NCBI GenBank assembly: GCA_002396335.1
Contig: DGXN01000024.1
Location: 10,646 to 38,659, forward strand
DNA length: 28,014 nt
From: Bacteroidales bacterium UBA4231
Lineage (GTDB): Bacteria; Bacteroidota; Bacteroidia; Bacteroidales; UBA932
Direction: 5' to 3'
The position numbers and the translations under genes were made by a program. Positions 1 to 8,821 of the stretch are shown one piece after another. How positions within the stretch are numbered: the stretch's first letter is position 1; every line of letters starts with the position of its first letter. The notes beneath the pieces are model-generated. The model was not told where the DNA came from and did no database searches. It saw only the letters and a list, made by a program, of their open reading frames with translations.

Positions 1-272
1 ATGGCTTCTCCTTCGCGGTCCTCATCGGAGGCCAGCCAGACGGTGGCGGCTTCCGTGGAGAGCTTTTTCAAGTCGGCCACTATTTTTTTCTTGTCGGAGG
101 GAATGACGTATTGCGGTTGGAAACCGTGCTCTACATCCACGCTCAGCTTATGTTCTTCCAGATCCCGGATGTGGCCGATGGAAGCTTTTACAAGATAGTC
201 TTTTCCCAGGTATTGCTGAATGGTCTTCACCTTGCCGGGAGACTCTACGATTACTAGATTTTTTCCCTCCAT
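1..272 (-). CDS. topA: DNA topoisomerase I, N-terminal part (partial, runs off the left edge)
   Basis: Type IA topoisomerase, which relaxes negatively supercoiled DNA. Only the first 90 codons are in the window. The translation starts [18 protein letters not shown], the standard opening of the TOPRIM domain with its catalytic Glu (VESP). It continues with [18 protein letters not shown] and reaches DEDREGEA at the window edge, the acidic TOPRIM motif that binds Mg2+. The ATG at 272-270 is chosen because the conserved motif begins within ten residues of it. The gene is divergent from mrcA, and a -7-like box lies at 305-298. The active-site Tyr and the C-terminal zinc-finger region are outside the window. 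Confidence 0.95.
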   Translation of the reverse strand, partial: MEGKNLVIVESPGKVKTIQQYLGKDYLVKASIGHIRDLEEHKLSVDVEHGFQPQYVIPSDKKKIVADLKKLSTEAATVWLASDEDREGEA

Positions 273-297
273 AGTCTCTTTGTTTCAGTTTTCTTCT

Positions 298-305
298 GCA
301 AAGTA
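298..305 (-). promoter_or_regulatory. candidate -7 box for topA
   Basis: On the minus strand this reads TACTTTGC, one base shorter than the Bacteroidota consensus TAnnTTTG. It lies about 25 nt upstream of the topA start. A TTTG that could serve as the -33 element lies about 22 nt further upstream. Supported by position and resemblance only. Confidence 0.4.
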
Positions 306-340
306 AAGCAGAATCGGGGCAATTTTCCAAATTTTCTGAT

Positions 341-348
341 TACTTTTG
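341..348 (+). promoter_or_regulatory. candidate -7 box for the mrcA-ddl-prmC operon
   Basis: TACTTTTG matches TAnnTTTG exactly and lies 59 nt upstream of the mrcA ATG, in the AT-rich gap between the divergent topA and mrcA genes. No clear TTTG -33 element is visible at the usual spacing. Confidence 0.55.
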
Positions 349-407
349 TAAATTGGAATTTCTGCCAAGACCTAAGGTCTTGTACGCAGGCGAAAATTTT
401 AGACAAG

Positions 408-2726
408 ATGACAGACGCAACCCAAAAGAAGATCGTCAAGTGGTTCTGGATACTCCTGGTGACTCCCTTTGTCGCCCTGGCCGTCATGATGTGCATTGTC
501 TGGGCCTTTGCCGACATCCCTTCCCTCGAGGAGCTGGAGAACCCGGATTCCAAGCTGGCCACCCAGGTCATTGCCGAGGAAGGGGAAATCCTGACCACTT
601 ATCATATAGAGAACCGGACCTTCGTCAGTTACGATGAACTGGCTCCGTCCCTGGTCCAGGCCGCCGTCGCCACCGAGGACAAGCGTTTCTATGACCACTC
701 CGGCGTAGACCTCCAGTCCCTGGCCCGCGTGCTGTTCAAAACCCTCCTTTCCCGCGACTCCTCCCAGGGCGGCGGCTCCACCATTACCCAGCAGCTTGCC
801 AAGACCCTCTACCCCCGCGGAGAAAAGGCGGGCAAAGTGAAGATTGTCTGGATCAAACTCAAGGAATGGATCACCGCCATCAAGCTGGAGCGCAACTACA
901 CCAAGGAAGAGATCGTGGACATGTACCTGAACGCCATTTTCTTCGGCTCCAACTCGTACGGCATCTCGTCGGCCTCCAACCAGTTCTTCGGCAAAAAGCC
1001 CGGCGAACTGCTTACGGAGGAGAGTGCCGTCCTGGTGGGTATGGTGAACAAACCCACCCGCTATAACCCTGCCCTGAATCCGGACCACGCCCTCAAGCGC
1101 CGCAATCTGGTCCTGGAACGCATGCGGGAAATGAAATACCTCACCAAGGCGGAGTGCGACTCCCTGCAGGCCCTTCCCATCGTCCTGCACTCCCGCCAGG
1201 GCGACCGCACCACCGGCGTCGGCCCTTATTTCCGGGACATGCTCCGCCGCACCATGAGCGCCTCCAAGCCCAAGCGCTCCTCCTATGCCACCGTGGAAGA
1301 CTACCGCGTAGACTCCCTCCTCTGGGCCGACGACCCCGTCTACGGCTGGCTCAACAAGAACTCCAAGAGCGACGGCTCTCCCTACGACCTGGACCGCGAC
1401 GGTCTCCGCATCTATACCACGGTCAATTATAAGATGCAGCGCTATGCGGAGGAAGCCATCGCGGAACACCTGGGGAAAGACCTCCAGAAAGCGTTCTTCC
1501 GGGAGTTGAAGTACCGCAAGAACGCGCCCTTCACTTCCGACACGGACAAGTCCGTCATCGAAACCACCCTCCGGCAGGCCCGCCGCTGGAGCGACCGCAC
1601 CCGCATGATGAAAGCCTCCGGCGCGACGGATGCGGAAATCGAAGCCTCCTTCGACGTCCCCGTCAAGATGCGGGTCTTCACCTGGGAAAAACCCGGTTAC
1701 AAGGATACCACCCTCACCCCCAACGACTCCATCCGCTACTACAAGTCCTTCTTCCGTGCCGCTTTCATGGCCATCGAGCCCGGCACCGGCCACATCAGGG
1801 CTTATGTCGGCGGCCCGGACTACCGCTATTTCAAGTACGACAACGTGCGTCAGGGCAAGCGTCAGGTGGGTTCCACCATCAAACCTTTCCTGTACACCCA
1901 GGCCATGGAATCGGGCATGACCCCGTGCGACCCGGTCCTGAATTCCCCGGTCGTGATTGTCGTGAACGATGACGAAACCTGGTCCCCGCAGGACCCGCAC
2001 GCCGACGGCACCATGGTAGACCTTCGCTGGGGCCTTGCACAGAGCTCCAACTCCGTGTCGGCCTACCTGATGAAGCAGCTGGGCGCTCCGCAGATGGTGT
2101 CCATGATGCGGAAGATGGGCATCGGCGGCTTCATCGACCCCGTCGTCTCCCTTTGCGTCGGATCGGCCGACCTGTCCGTCTATGATATGGTCACCGCATA
2201 CAATACCTTCCCTTCCGGCGGCACCTACACGGCACCCATTTTCGTCACCCGCATCGAAGACAGCGACGGCAACATCCTGGGGCAGTTCAGCGACCGCAAG
2301 CGGGAAGCCCTTTCCCAGCGCGCCACCGGCGCCATGGTGCAGATGATGCGCGGGGTGGTGGACGGCGGTACCGGCAGCCGGCTCCGCTTCCGCTATGGCC
2401 TCAAGGGTGAGATCGCCGGCAAGACCGGCACCACCAACGACAACTCCGACGGCTGGTTCATCGGCTACACGCCCCGGATCACCGCCGGCGTGTGGGTTGG
2501 GGCCGAAGACCGCTACGTCCATTTCAGCAGCACCAGCCTGGGACAGGGAGCCAACATGGCCCTTCCCATCTGGGGCCTGTGGATGCAGAAAGTGCTGAAA
2601 GACGGCACGCTGGGCATCTCTGAAGCGGATGTGTTCCCGGAAGCCCTCAAGGGCTCCTACTGCAACGGCCAGGAAGCCAATGCAGCACCTGAAAAGACCG
2701 ACCTGGAATCTTATTATTTCGAATAA
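408..2726 (+). CDS. mrcA: penicillin-binding protein 1A, bifunctional transglycosylase/transpeptidase
   Basis: Class A PBP that polymerises lipid II and cross-links peptidoglycan in the periplasm; 772 aa, normal for the family. A short cytoplasmic tail is followed by one membrane anchor (about residues 11-33). The GT51 domain shows ATEDKRFYDHSGVD, with catalytic Glu90, and QGGGSTITQQLAK from residue 120. The transpeptidase domain carries all three motifs: SxxK as Ser489-Thr-Ile-Lys492, SxN as Ser546-Ser-Asn548, and Lys672-Thr-Gly674. All catalytic residues are present, so both activities should be intact. The TAA stop shares its last base with the ATG of ddl (TAATG), which implies translational coupling. 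The symbol mrcA could equally be pbpC-like ponA in other naming schemes. Confidence 0.95.
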   Translation: MTDATQKKIVKWFWILLVTPFVALAVMMCIVWAFADIPSLEELENPDSKLATQVIAEEGEILTTYHIENRTFVSYDELAPSLVQAAVATEDKRFYDHSGVDLQSLARVLFKTLLSRDSSQGGGSTITQQLAKTLYPRGEKAGKVKIVWIKLKEWITAIKLERNYTKEEIVDMYLNAIFFGSNSYGISSASNQFFGKKPGELLTEESAVLVGMVNKPTRYNPALNPDHALKRRNLVLERMREMKYLTKAECDSLQALPIVLHSRQGDRTTGVGPYFRDMLRRTMSASKPKRSSYATVEDYRVDSLLWADDPVYGWLNKNSKSDGSPYDLDRDGLRIYTTVNYKMQRYAEEAIAEHLGKDLQKAFFRELKYRKNAPFTSDTDKSVIETTLRQARRWSDRTRMMKASGATDAEIEASFDVPVKMRVFTWEKPGYKDTTLTPNDSIRYYKSFFRAAFMAIEPGTGHIRAYVGGPDYRYFKYDNVRQGKRQVGSTIKPFLYTQAMESGMTPCDPVLNSPVVIVVNDDETWSPQDPHADGTMVDLRWGLAQSSNSVSAYLMKQLGAPQMVSMMRKMGIGGFIDPVVSLCVGSADLSVYDMVTAYNTFPSGGTYTAPIFVTRIEDSDGNILGQFSDRKREALSQRATGAMVQMMRGVVDGGTGSRLRFRYGLKGEIAGKTGTTNDNSDGWFIGYTPRITAGVWVGAEDRYVHFSSTSLGQGANMALPIWGLWMQKVLKDGTLGISEADVFPEALKGSYCNGQEANAAPEKTDLESYYFE

Positions 2727-3745
2727 TGTCAAAGTATCAGTCCATTGCCGTCATCTACGGTTCCGATTCCTCCGAATGGGAGGTTTCATGCAGGAGCGGT
2801 GAATTCACCGCCTCCCGCATCGACGAGTTCCAATACGATGTCTATGAAATCTTTGCCCGCTTCGGTCAGTGGCGCCTCGTGGCCATGCGCAAGGCCAATT
2901 CCATGCGCGTCGCCTTCCCGGAAGGTGCCCAGCCCCAAGTGGACAAGTCGGACTTCTCCGTGATGGTACTCGGCGAAAAGATCAAATTCGACTTCGCCTA
3001 CATCATGCAGCACGGCGCGCCCGGAGAAACCGGCCTCCTGCAAGGCTATCTGGAAATGCTGGGAGTCCCGCACTCCAGCTGCAGCGCTTTTGTCACCACC
3101 ATCGCCTTTGACAAGTATTCCTGCAAAAGCTACCTTCGGAATGCGGATTTCGTGAAGATGGCCAAGGATGCCCTCATCCGGGAAGGAGAAGACGTCGAAG
3201 ACTTCTCGGTAAAGACGGTCACCCGTCTGGGCCTGCCCCTTTTCGTCAAGCCCACCAGCGGTGGCTCCAGCTTCGGCATTACCAAGGTGGAAAAGGCCGC
3301 AGACCTTCCCGCCGCCATCCGTTACGCCTTCAAGGAGAGCAGTACCGTTATCGTCGAGGCTGCCATTTACGGAGAGCATGAACTCACCTGCGCCGCCTAT
3401 TTCGACGGCACCACGGTCCGTGCCCTCCCGGTGATCGAGATTATCTCGGAGAGCGGCTGGTTCGACTATGACGCCAAATACAACGGCCTCAGCCGGGAAA
3501 TCTGTCCGGCCCCCATTTCGGACAGCCTCACCGCCACCGTGCAGGAAACCACCTGCAAGATCTACCGTTTCCTGGGCTGCAAGGGCCTGGTGAGGATGGA
3601 CTACATCTCCACGCCGGACGGCCTGTATTTCCTGGAAGTGAACATCATCCCCGGCATGACCAACGCCTCCCTGGTGCCCAAGATGGTGCGTGCCTCCGGC
3701 ATGAGCATCACCGACTTCCTCACCACCATCATCGAGAATTCATAG
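2726..3745 (+). CDS. ddl: D-alanine--D-alanine ligase
   Basis: ATP-grasp ligase that makes D-Ala-D-Ala for the peptidoglycan stem peptide in the cytoplasm; 339 aa, typical length. Visible family marks are HGAPGETGLLQGYLEMLGVP in the N-terminal domain, the ATP-grasp loop PTSGGSSFGI, the metal-binding segment RMDYISTPDGLYFLEVN, and the terminal NIIPGMTNASLVPKM motif that binds the second D-Ala. It overlaps mrcA by one base and is followed one base later by prmC. Substrate synthesis (ddl) and substrate use (mrcA) are therefore encoded side by side. D-Ala-D-Lac ligases share the fold, and the sequence alone does not settle specificity, but the single copy in a PBP operon favours Ddl. Confidence 0.95.
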   Translation: MSKYQSIAVIYGSDSSEWEVSCRSGEFTASRIDEFQYDVYEIFARFGQWRLVAMRKANSMRVAFPEGAQPQVDKSDFSVMVLGEKIKFDFAYIMQHGAPGETGLLQGYLEMLGVPHSSCSAFVTTIAFDKYSCKSYLRNADFVKMAKDALIREGEDVEDFSVKTVTRLGLPLFVKPTSGGSSFGITKVEKAADLPAAIRYAFKESSTVIVEAAIYGEHELTCAAYFDGTTVRALPVIEIISESGWFDYDAKYNGLSREICPAPISDSLTATVQETTCKIYRFLGCKGLVRMDYISTPDGLYFLEVNIIPGMTNASLVPKMVRASGMSITDFLTTIIENS

Positions 3746-3746
3746 G

Positions 3747-4649
3747 ATGCTGCTGGTAGATTTTCTTCGGAAAGGGATCGCTGCCCTGGAACCTTTGTAC
3801 CCTACGGCCGAGGCGCGCAGCATAGTCCTGATGCTGTGCGAGGAGATGATCGGCACAAAGAATTATACGCACATCGTAGAGCCGCAGTACCAGATTGACA
3901 AAAAAGGGGAGCAGCCCCTCGCCGAGGCGCTGGTGCGTCTGCAGGGCGGGGAACCCATCCAATACGTGATCGGAAAGGCCGAATTCTGCGGCCGCAGTTT
4001 CTGTGTGAATTCCTCCGTCCTCATCCCCCGCCCGGAGACGGAACTGCTGGTGCGGGAGGCCATCAAGATCGCCGGCCGGATCCAGCGGATGCGTATCCCC
4101 TATGGCAAGTCCGCGGAACCGGTCCGCATCCTGGACCTTTGCACCGGGTCAGGCAACATTGCCTGGTCGCTGGCGCTTTCGGTGCCCGGTTCCCGCGTCG
4201 TCGGCGTGGATATCTCGGAAAAAGCCCTCGCCGTGGCCCGCAGCCAGAATTTCTCGGCCGAACTCAAAGCCACGGGCGCCCTCGCCCCCACTTTTGTCGC
4301 TGCCGACGTCCTGGACACCGAGCAGGAATTCAATTACGGCTCCTTCGACCTCATCCTCTCCAATCCTCCCTATATCATGGAGAAGGAAAAACCGCAGTTG
4401 AGGCGCAATGTCCTGGATTACGAGCCCTCGTCGGCCCTCTTTGTCCCGGATGCCGATCCGCTCCTTTTCTACCGCGCCGTAGCCCGTTGGTCTGAGCGGT
4501 TTCTCTCCCCGGAGGGGAAGGGCCTGACGGAGATCAACGAAATGCTGGGCCCCGAGACGCGGGCGGTTTTCTCCGATGCCGGGTTCAGCCAGACGGACCT
4601 TGTAAAAGATTTTTACGACAAGAACCGTTTCGTTTTCTATATGAAATAG
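3747..4649 (+). CDS. prmC: peptide chain release factor N5-glutamine methyltransferase
   Basis: SAM-dependent methyltransferase (PrmC/HemK) that modifies the Gln of the GGQ motif in release factors RF1 and RF2; 300 aa, normal. The N-terminal helical domain contains GGEPIQYVIGKAEFCGRSF and IPRPETELLV, both typical of PrmC. The Rossmann domain has the SAM loop DLCTGSGNIA from residue 130 and the substrate-binding NPPY at residues 206-209. It starts one base after the ddl stop and ends the operon, with a terminator immediately after its TAG. Confidence 0.95.
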   Translation: MLLVDFLRKGIAALEPLYPTAEARSIVLMLCEEMIGTKNYTHIVEPQYQIDKKGEQPLAEALVRLQGGEPIQYVIGKAEFCGRSFCVNSSVLIPRPETELLVREAIKIAGRIQRMRIPYGKSAEPVRILDLCTGSGNIAWSLALSVPGSRVVGVDISEKALAVARSQNFSAELKATGALAPTFVAADVLDTEQEFNYGSFDLILSNPPYIMEKEKPQLRRNVLDYEPSSALFVPDADPLLFYRAVARWSERFLSPEGKGLTEINEMLGPETRAVFSDAGFSQTDLVKDFYDKNRFVFYMK

Positions 4650-4678
4650 GCCTCTCCCGCATGTGAGAGGCTTTTTTT
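4650..4678 (+). terminator. intrinsic terminator after prmC
   Basis: The stem GCCTCTC (4650-4656) pairs with GAGAGGC (4665-4671) around an 8-nt loop and is followed directly by seven T. It begins right after the prmC stop and closes the mrcA-ddl-prmC operon. Confidence 0.9.
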
Positions 4679-4690
4679 GTCGATTACCCG

Positions 4691-4719
4691 TTTGAAAATT
4701 CGGAAAACGGATAAGTTTG
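4691..4719 (+). promoter_or_regulatory. candidate promoter for the lipoprotein gene
   Basis: TTTG at 4691-4694 is followed after 17 nt by TAAGTTTG (4712-4719), an exact TAnnTTTG match. A second, one-base-short box (TACTTTGC) follows at 4723. The site lies between the prmC terminator and the lipoprotein start at 4767. Confidence 0.5.
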
Positions 4720-4766
4720 CGGTACTTTGCATCGAGGACCGGCGCAAACCAATGCCGGGTAGAATT

Positions 4767-5915
4767 ATGAAGTACCGTTTCTTTTTTGCAGGGGTGCTGT
4801 CAGCCCTCCCGTTTCTGGCAGGATGTGATCCCATGGACCTGGACCCCGGGCAGCCGGAAGACCCGCCCTATGTCTCCCTGGAAGAAGTGGCTCAGCTGCT
4901 TTCTTCCGTTGCGCTGGGCACGCCGCAGATGGAGGAAGTGCGGGATGCCGCATCGGCATCGGCCGGCAACGGCTACGACGAGGAATACCGCATGCAGGAG
5001 CTGTTCGCCTCCCCGGGAACCGGTGTGGGAAATTCCGCTCCTACAAAAGCAGGCGGGTATGCACGTCCCCTTCGGGAGCTGCTGCGCGAAGCCGCCCTCT
5101 CCACCAAGGCCGGCGTTCCCGGCCCCGAAGCCTGGCTGGACTCCCTCTCCACCTCCGACGTCCAGATCTACTGGCCCTTCTCCGAAGACTGGGACGGCGA
5201 AACGCTCCCCGTCATCACCTACGACCCCGGCGACGGCGCCCTCCGGAACGAAGGGTATGCCCTGATGCCGGACGGCACAGTGGAAAAAGTCCTGGTAGAC
5301 GAACAGATGGCCTCCGAACGCCCCGTATGGGTCGTAAACCGCAATTCTGACGCCGATTACCGCACCCTCGAGCTGCGTCGCCGGGAAGACCCGTCCTGGG
5401 GCACCGGCGGCGGTGATATCGTCGTGAAGTCCGATGTGGGAGACTTCCGGACTCTGATCCTGCGCTCGTTCAAAGCCAACCGCCAGTATGACAGCTGGTT
5501 CTGCGGGGCCAGCGAGTTTTTCGTGAAGATCGGCGCCGTAGAGGACTTTACCGCCGCTACGGAAGCGGAGCTGCGCCTGTACGAGCCCTCCATCACGGAT
5601 TTCATGATTGTCGTGCGCAGAAAGCAGGTCGGGGAGTCGGTGCCCTTCAATGCCATCCTGGTGTCGGAGTGGACGCAGCAGCTCTCATCCTGTGCCTTCA
5701 TGATCGTCGAGGATGACGGCGGCACCCGCACGACCTGGGACTGCAGCGCCACTGTCAAAGTGAACTCCAAGAGCTACGGATTTGACATAAAAATCCCCCT
5801 CTATTCCCGGGACGACATTGTCTGGCGGGGTTCCCTCTCCCACACTTTCATCGAGAAAAACAGCGGCCGTCGCGCCAGTTTCGGCGACGTCGACCTGGTG
5901 CTGGAGCTGGTATAA
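4767..5915 (+). CDS. secreted lipoprotein of unknown function
   Basis: Not a family I recognise. The chosen start gives MKYRFFFAGVLSALPFLAGC, a clear lipoprotein signal peptide with lipobox LAGC. Further starts upstream in the same frame would place extra charged residues before the signal and reach back into the prmC terminator, so ATG 4767 is preferred. The mature part, about 360 aa, begins with an acidic, Pro-rich linker (DPMDLDPGQPEDPPY). It continues with a region containing WPFSEDWDGETLPVITYDP and ends in a probable beta-rich domain (KVNSKSYGFDIKIPLYSR, GDVDLVLELV). There are no catalytic motifs, repeats or membrane segments. It is transcribed alone between a terminator and the next promoter. 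An envelope role is inferred only from the signal peptide. Confidence 0.85.
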   Translation: MKYRFFFAGVLSALPFLAGCDPMDLDPGQPEDPPYVSLEEVAQLLSSVALGTPQMEEVRDAASASAGNGYDEEYRMQELFASPGTGVGNSAPTKAGGYARPLRELLREAALSTKAGVPGPEAWLDSLSTSDVQIYWPFSEDWDGETLPVITYDPGDGALRNEGYALMPDGTVEKVLVDEQMASERPVWVVNRNSDADYRTLELRRREDPSWGTGGGDIVVKSDVGDFRTLILRSFKANRQYDSWFCGASEFFVKIGAVEDFTAATEAELRLYEPSITDFMIVVRRKQVGESVPFNAILVSEWTQQLSSCAFMIVEDDGGTRTTWDCSATVKVNSKSYGFDIKIPLYSRDDIVWRGSLSHTFIEKNSGRRASFGDVDLVLELV

Positions 5916-5928
5916 ACGTTGCCCTCCG

Positions 5929-5960
5929 TTTGTTTTTTCCCCTTTACTTCCCTACTTTTG
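5929..5960 (+). promoter_or_regulatory. candidate promoter for the U32 gene
   Basis: TTTG (5929-5932), 20 nt spacer, TACTTTTG (5953-5960). This is close to the Bacteroidota consensus in both boxes and in spacing, 39 nt before the ATG at 6000. Confidence 0.65.
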
Positions 5961-5999
5961 TCATTGGAAATGTAATCTGACAGAGGGCTCTTTTTGCAA

Positions 6000-7814
6000 A
6001 TGAAGACGCTGGAATTATTGGCACCGGCCAGGACGGCCGATATCGGGATAGCGGCAATCGACTGCGGCGCCGACGCCGTGTACATTGCCGGACCGGCTTT
6101 CGGCGCCCGCCAGGCGGCCGGCAACAGGATCGAAGATATAGCAAGGCTCTGCACTTATGCCCATCGTTTCGGGGCGCGGATCTTCGCTACGGTCAATACC
6201 TTGATTTACGAAGAGGAACTGGCCGAAGCCCGTTCCATGGTGCAGGATTTGGCCAAGGCCGGCGTAGACGCCTTGATTGTGCAGGATCCCGCCGTCATTT
6301 CTCTTGCCGAAGGTACCGGACTGGTCCTTCATGCATCGACCCAGTGCGCCATCCGTACTCCTGAAAAGGCAGCTTTTCTGGAAAGCCTGGGCTATGGCCG
6401 CCTGGTCCTGGAACGGGAACTGTCCCTGGAACAGGTCCGCGCGATTTCGTCCCGTGTGGATGCGGAGATTGAGTTCTTTGTCCATGGTGCCCTCTGTGTC
6501 TGTTATAGCGGACAGTGCTACCTGTCTGAATACCTGACCGGCCGGAGTGCCAACCGGGGTGAATGTGCCCAGGCCTGCCGCAACCTTTATAACCTGGAAG
6601 ACGCTTCGGGGAAGGTCCTGGCAAGAAACAAAGCCCTCTTGTCCTTGAAAGATTTCAACCTCATCCACCGTTTGGAGGACTTGGCCCAGGCCGGTGTCAG
6701 TTCCTTTAAGATAGAAGGCCGGCTCAAGGGCGAATCCTACGTCAGGAATGTCGTAAGGGCTTACTCGGATGCTTTGGATGAGCTGGTCAGCCGCAGGCCC
6801 GGCCTGTATCGGCGTTCCTCCTTCGGAAAGGTCCGGGGAGGATTTGTGCCGAACCTGGACAAAACCTTCAACCGCGGATACACGGAGCTCTATCTGGACG
6901 GCAGGCGCGGCCCCTGGTCCTCGATGGATGCCCCCAAATCCATGGGTGAGCGGGTGGGCCGCGTAAGCAAGCTCTATCCGGATGGTTTCCTGCTGCATCC
7001 GGACAACCCCGACCTGGTCGTCTCCAACGGCGACGGCTTTGCCTTTGTCGGCCCTGGCGGCTCCATCACCGGCTTCCGGGCCGACGTTTCCGACGGCTTC
7101 CGTATCCGCTGCAAAAGGCCGGAATCCCTTCGGGTGGACACTGTCCTGTACCGCAATATCAGCGCCGCTTTCGAAAAAGCGGTCAATTCGGATAAACCTG
7201 TCCGCGAAATCCCGGTCCGCGTTGTCCTGGAGGTCCGGGACGGCATTTTGCTTTCCCGCGCCATATCCGAGGACGGAAGGGAAGTGAAATACAGCGAAAA
7301 GATGGTTTCCACCCCGTCCCGCGACCCTGAGAAGATGCTGGAAACAATCCGGACCCAGCTGTCTAAACGGAGCGGCCATTATGCGTTTCTGTGCCAGGAA
7401 GTCAACGTCGAGGGAGAAGTTCCCTTTGTCCAGACTTCCGTAATCAACGGCATCCGCCGGGAACTGGCTTCGCAGCTGGATCTCCTTCCCGTCCGGATGA
7501 ATCCCCTCCGTGCAGGCCGTCAGGACGAGGCCTTCTCCCTTACCGGCCGGCTGGACTACAAAGCGAATATTGCCAACTCCCGTTCCCGGGAGCTATATGC
7601 CCGCCGGGGTGTTCCGGAGATGGAAGATGCCTATGAACTGACTCACCGGAAAGGCTTGGAACTGATGCGCAGCAAGTACTGTATCCGGCACGAACTGGGC
7701 CTGTGCCCCCGCCAGGGAAAGGCAAATAAAGCGGAACCGCTCTTCCTGATCAACGGGAAAGAGCGGCTCCGTTTGGAATTTCACTGTTCCGTCTGCGAAA
7801 TGACGGTGCAGTAG
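6000..7814 (+). CDS. peptidase U32 family protein, RlhA-like (probable 23S rRNA cytidine hydroxylase family)
   Basis: 604 aa. The N-terminal barrel starts ELLAPARTADIGIAAIDCGADAVYIAG, the usual U32 opening. The family signature is present as VHGALCVCYSGQCYLSEY followed by RSANRGECAQACR, with Cys166, Cys168, Cys173, Cys189 and Cys193. Such cysteines bind an iron-sulfur cluster in characterised relatives. The protein is about twice the length of simple U32 proteins. The C-terminal half ends with more cysteines (CIRHELGLCP and FHCSVCEMTV), resembling the long RlhA/YdcP branch, which makes 5-hydroxycytidine in 23S rRNA. The TTG six bases upstream could also initiate, but ATG 6000 precedes the conserved motif directly. 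A true protease function is doubtful for this family. Confidence 0.85.
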   Translation: MKTLELLAPARTADIGIAAIDCGADAVYIAGPAFGARQAAGNRIEDIARLCTYAHRFGARIFATVNTLIYEEELAEARSMVQDLAKAGVDALIVQDPAVISLAEGTGLVLHASTQCAIRTPEKAAFLESLGYGRLVLERELSLEQVRAISSRVDAEIEFFVHGALCVCYSGQCYLSEYLTGRSANRGECAQACRNLYNLEDASGKVLARNKALLSLKDFNLIHRLEDLAQAGVSSFKIEGRLKGESYVRNVVRAYSDALDELVSRRPGLYRRSSFGKVRGGFVPNLDKTFNRGYTELYLDGRRGPWSSMDAPKSMGERVGRVSKLYPDGFLLHPDNPDLVVSNGDGFAFVGPGGSITGFRADVSDGFRIRCKRPESLRVDTVLYRNISAAFEKAVNSDKPVREIPVRVVLEVRDGILLSRAISEDGREVKYSEKMVSTPSRDPEKMLETIRTQLSKRSGHYAFLCQEVNVEGEVPFVQTSVINGIRRELASQLDLLPVRMNPLRAGRQDEAFSLTGRLDYKANIANSRSRELYARRGVPEMEDAYELTHRKGLELMRSKYCIRHELGLCPRQGKANKAEPLFLINGKERLRLEFHCSVCEMTVQ

Positions 7815-7817
7815 AAC

Positions 7818-8744
7818 TTACTTCAGGGCTTTGAGCTGGGCCTCGGCCTGGGCGGCGTACTTGGAACCGGCGAGCTTCTTGTAGTACTCGATGGCGGTAG
7901 CCTTGTCTCCGGCCTTCTGGGCGGTAGCGGCGATGGTGAAGTTGATGTCGGCTGCATCTTTGGCGTCAGGATTCACGGCCAGATATTTCTTGTAGGCTGC
8001 GATGGCCTGGGCGCTCTTGCCGCTCTTGGTGTAGGCGCTGGCGATGAGCTTGTAGGCGTTGGCGCTCTCGGAGTAGGTGTTGGAGGTCTCCAGGGCTTCG
8101 ATGGCGTCGGCATTCTTGCCGGCCTTCAGCAGGGCCATGCCTTTCTTGAGGAAAGTGGTGGCGAGGAGTTTTCCGGCCTGCTCTTCACCCAGTTCGTTGG
8201 CTTTGGTGAGGGTGGTGATGGCGTCGTCGGTAGCGCCGTTCTGCAGCAGAGCCTGTCCCAGCAGGAGGAAAGCCTGGCCATCCTCGGGAGTGAGGGCGGT
8301 GACTTGCTTGAATGCGTCGATGGCGTCAGCGAAGTTCTTGGCCTTCAGCAGGGTGGTGCCTTTTCTCAGGAGTACATTCGGAACCAGGGTTTCAGCCTCC
8401 TGGATAACATCTTCAATGCTATATTCGGTAGCGACGGTCTTGGCCTGGCCGAGGGTGGCGAGGGCCTCGTCATAAGAAGCGTCGTTGATCTGCTCCTTGG
8501 CGATGGAAAGGATGGTGCCAGGGATGATTTCTTTGCACTTGGAGACCAGGTCGGCAGCTTCTTCGCCTTCGATGGCCTGGGCCAGTGTGAGGGCCTCCTG
8601 GAATTGGGCCAGGGCCTCTGCCTTGTTGGTTTCCAGAGCCTGTGCTCCGGCGTTGAAAGCGTCAACAGCTGCGTTGAAATCTTGTGCGGTGGCCACGGAG
8701 GCGGCAAGCCCGAGGGCGGCGATAGCTACAAAAAATCTTTTCAT
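7818..8744 (-). CDS. secreted tetratricopeptide-repeat protein
   Basis: 308 aa with a cleavable signal peptide (MKRFFVAIAALGLAASVATAQ), so it is probably periplasmic. From about residue 125 to the end there are repeated TPR-like helical pairs. Examples are FADAIDAFKQVTALTPEDGQ, TDDAITTLTKANEL, NADAIEALETSNTYSESANA, SAQAIAAYKKYLAVNPDAKD and KATAIEYYKKLAGSKYAAQA. The N-terminal part is Ala/Glu-rich and helical. Two stretches (near 8131 and 8340) are similar even as DNA, suggesting repeat duplication. It converges with the U32 gene with only three bases between stops, and diverges from the M16-like gene. TPR proteins act as protein-binding scaffolds; the partner is unknown. Confidence 0.9.
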   Translation of the reverse strand: MKRFFVAIAALGLAASVATAQDFNAAVDAFNAGAQALETNKAEALAQFQEALTLAQAIEGEEAADLVSKCKEIIPGTILSIAKEQINDASYDEALATLGQAKTVATEYSIEDVIQEAETLVPNVLLRKGTTLLKAKNFADAIDAFKQVTALTPEDGQAFLLLGQALLQNGATDDAITTLTKANELGEEQAGKLLATTFLKKGMALLKAGKNADAIEALETSNTYSESANAYKLIASAYTKSGKSAQAIAAYKKYLAVNPDAKDAADINFTIAATAQKAGDKATAIEYYKKLAGSKYAAQAEAQLKALK

Positions 8745-8789
8745 TTTCTTACATCTATGTTAAGTTATACGTTCTCGCTAGCACACGAA

Positions 8790-8821
8790 TTGCAAAAATA
8801 GCAAAATATGTTGTATTTTTG
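8790..8821 (+). promoter_or_regulatory. candidate promoter for the M16-like / DUF3109 operon
   Basis: TTG (8790-8792), 21 nt spacer, TATTTTTG (8814-8821), 19 nt before the ATG at 8841. The box sits in the right arm TATTTTTGCA (8814-8823) of an inverted repeat with TGCAAAAATA (8791-8800). Confidence 0.6.

Noticed and set aside
399..2732. Very long open frame on the minus strand, fully antisense to mrcA
   Set aside because: It mirrors the codon pattern of a GC-rich gene. Its translation is Gly/Val/Ala-rich with no family motif, whereas the plus strand has all PBP1A catalytic motifs.
408..4649. Thought of the mrcA-ddl-prmC cluster as an antibiotic-resistance or vancomycin-type module
   Set aside because: There are no vanH/vanX-like genes. 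The ligase and PBP have ordinary family motifs, and the arrangement is a plain cell-wall operon.
5916..5940. Possible terminator after the lipoprotein gene (AAACG/CGTTT followed by G and six T)
   Set aside because: The stem has only five pairs, mostly A-T, so it is too weak to call. The T-run also overlaps the promoter region of the next gene.
6015..7379. Long minus-strand frame opposite the U32 gene
   Set aside because: The plus strand has the complete U32 cysteine signature. The antisense product has no recognisable content.
7818..8744. Internal DNA-level similarity in the TPR gene considered as a tandem repeat array
   Set aside because: The similarity is explained by TPR protein repeats that have diverged. 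There is no exact repeated unit or recombination hot-spot pattern.
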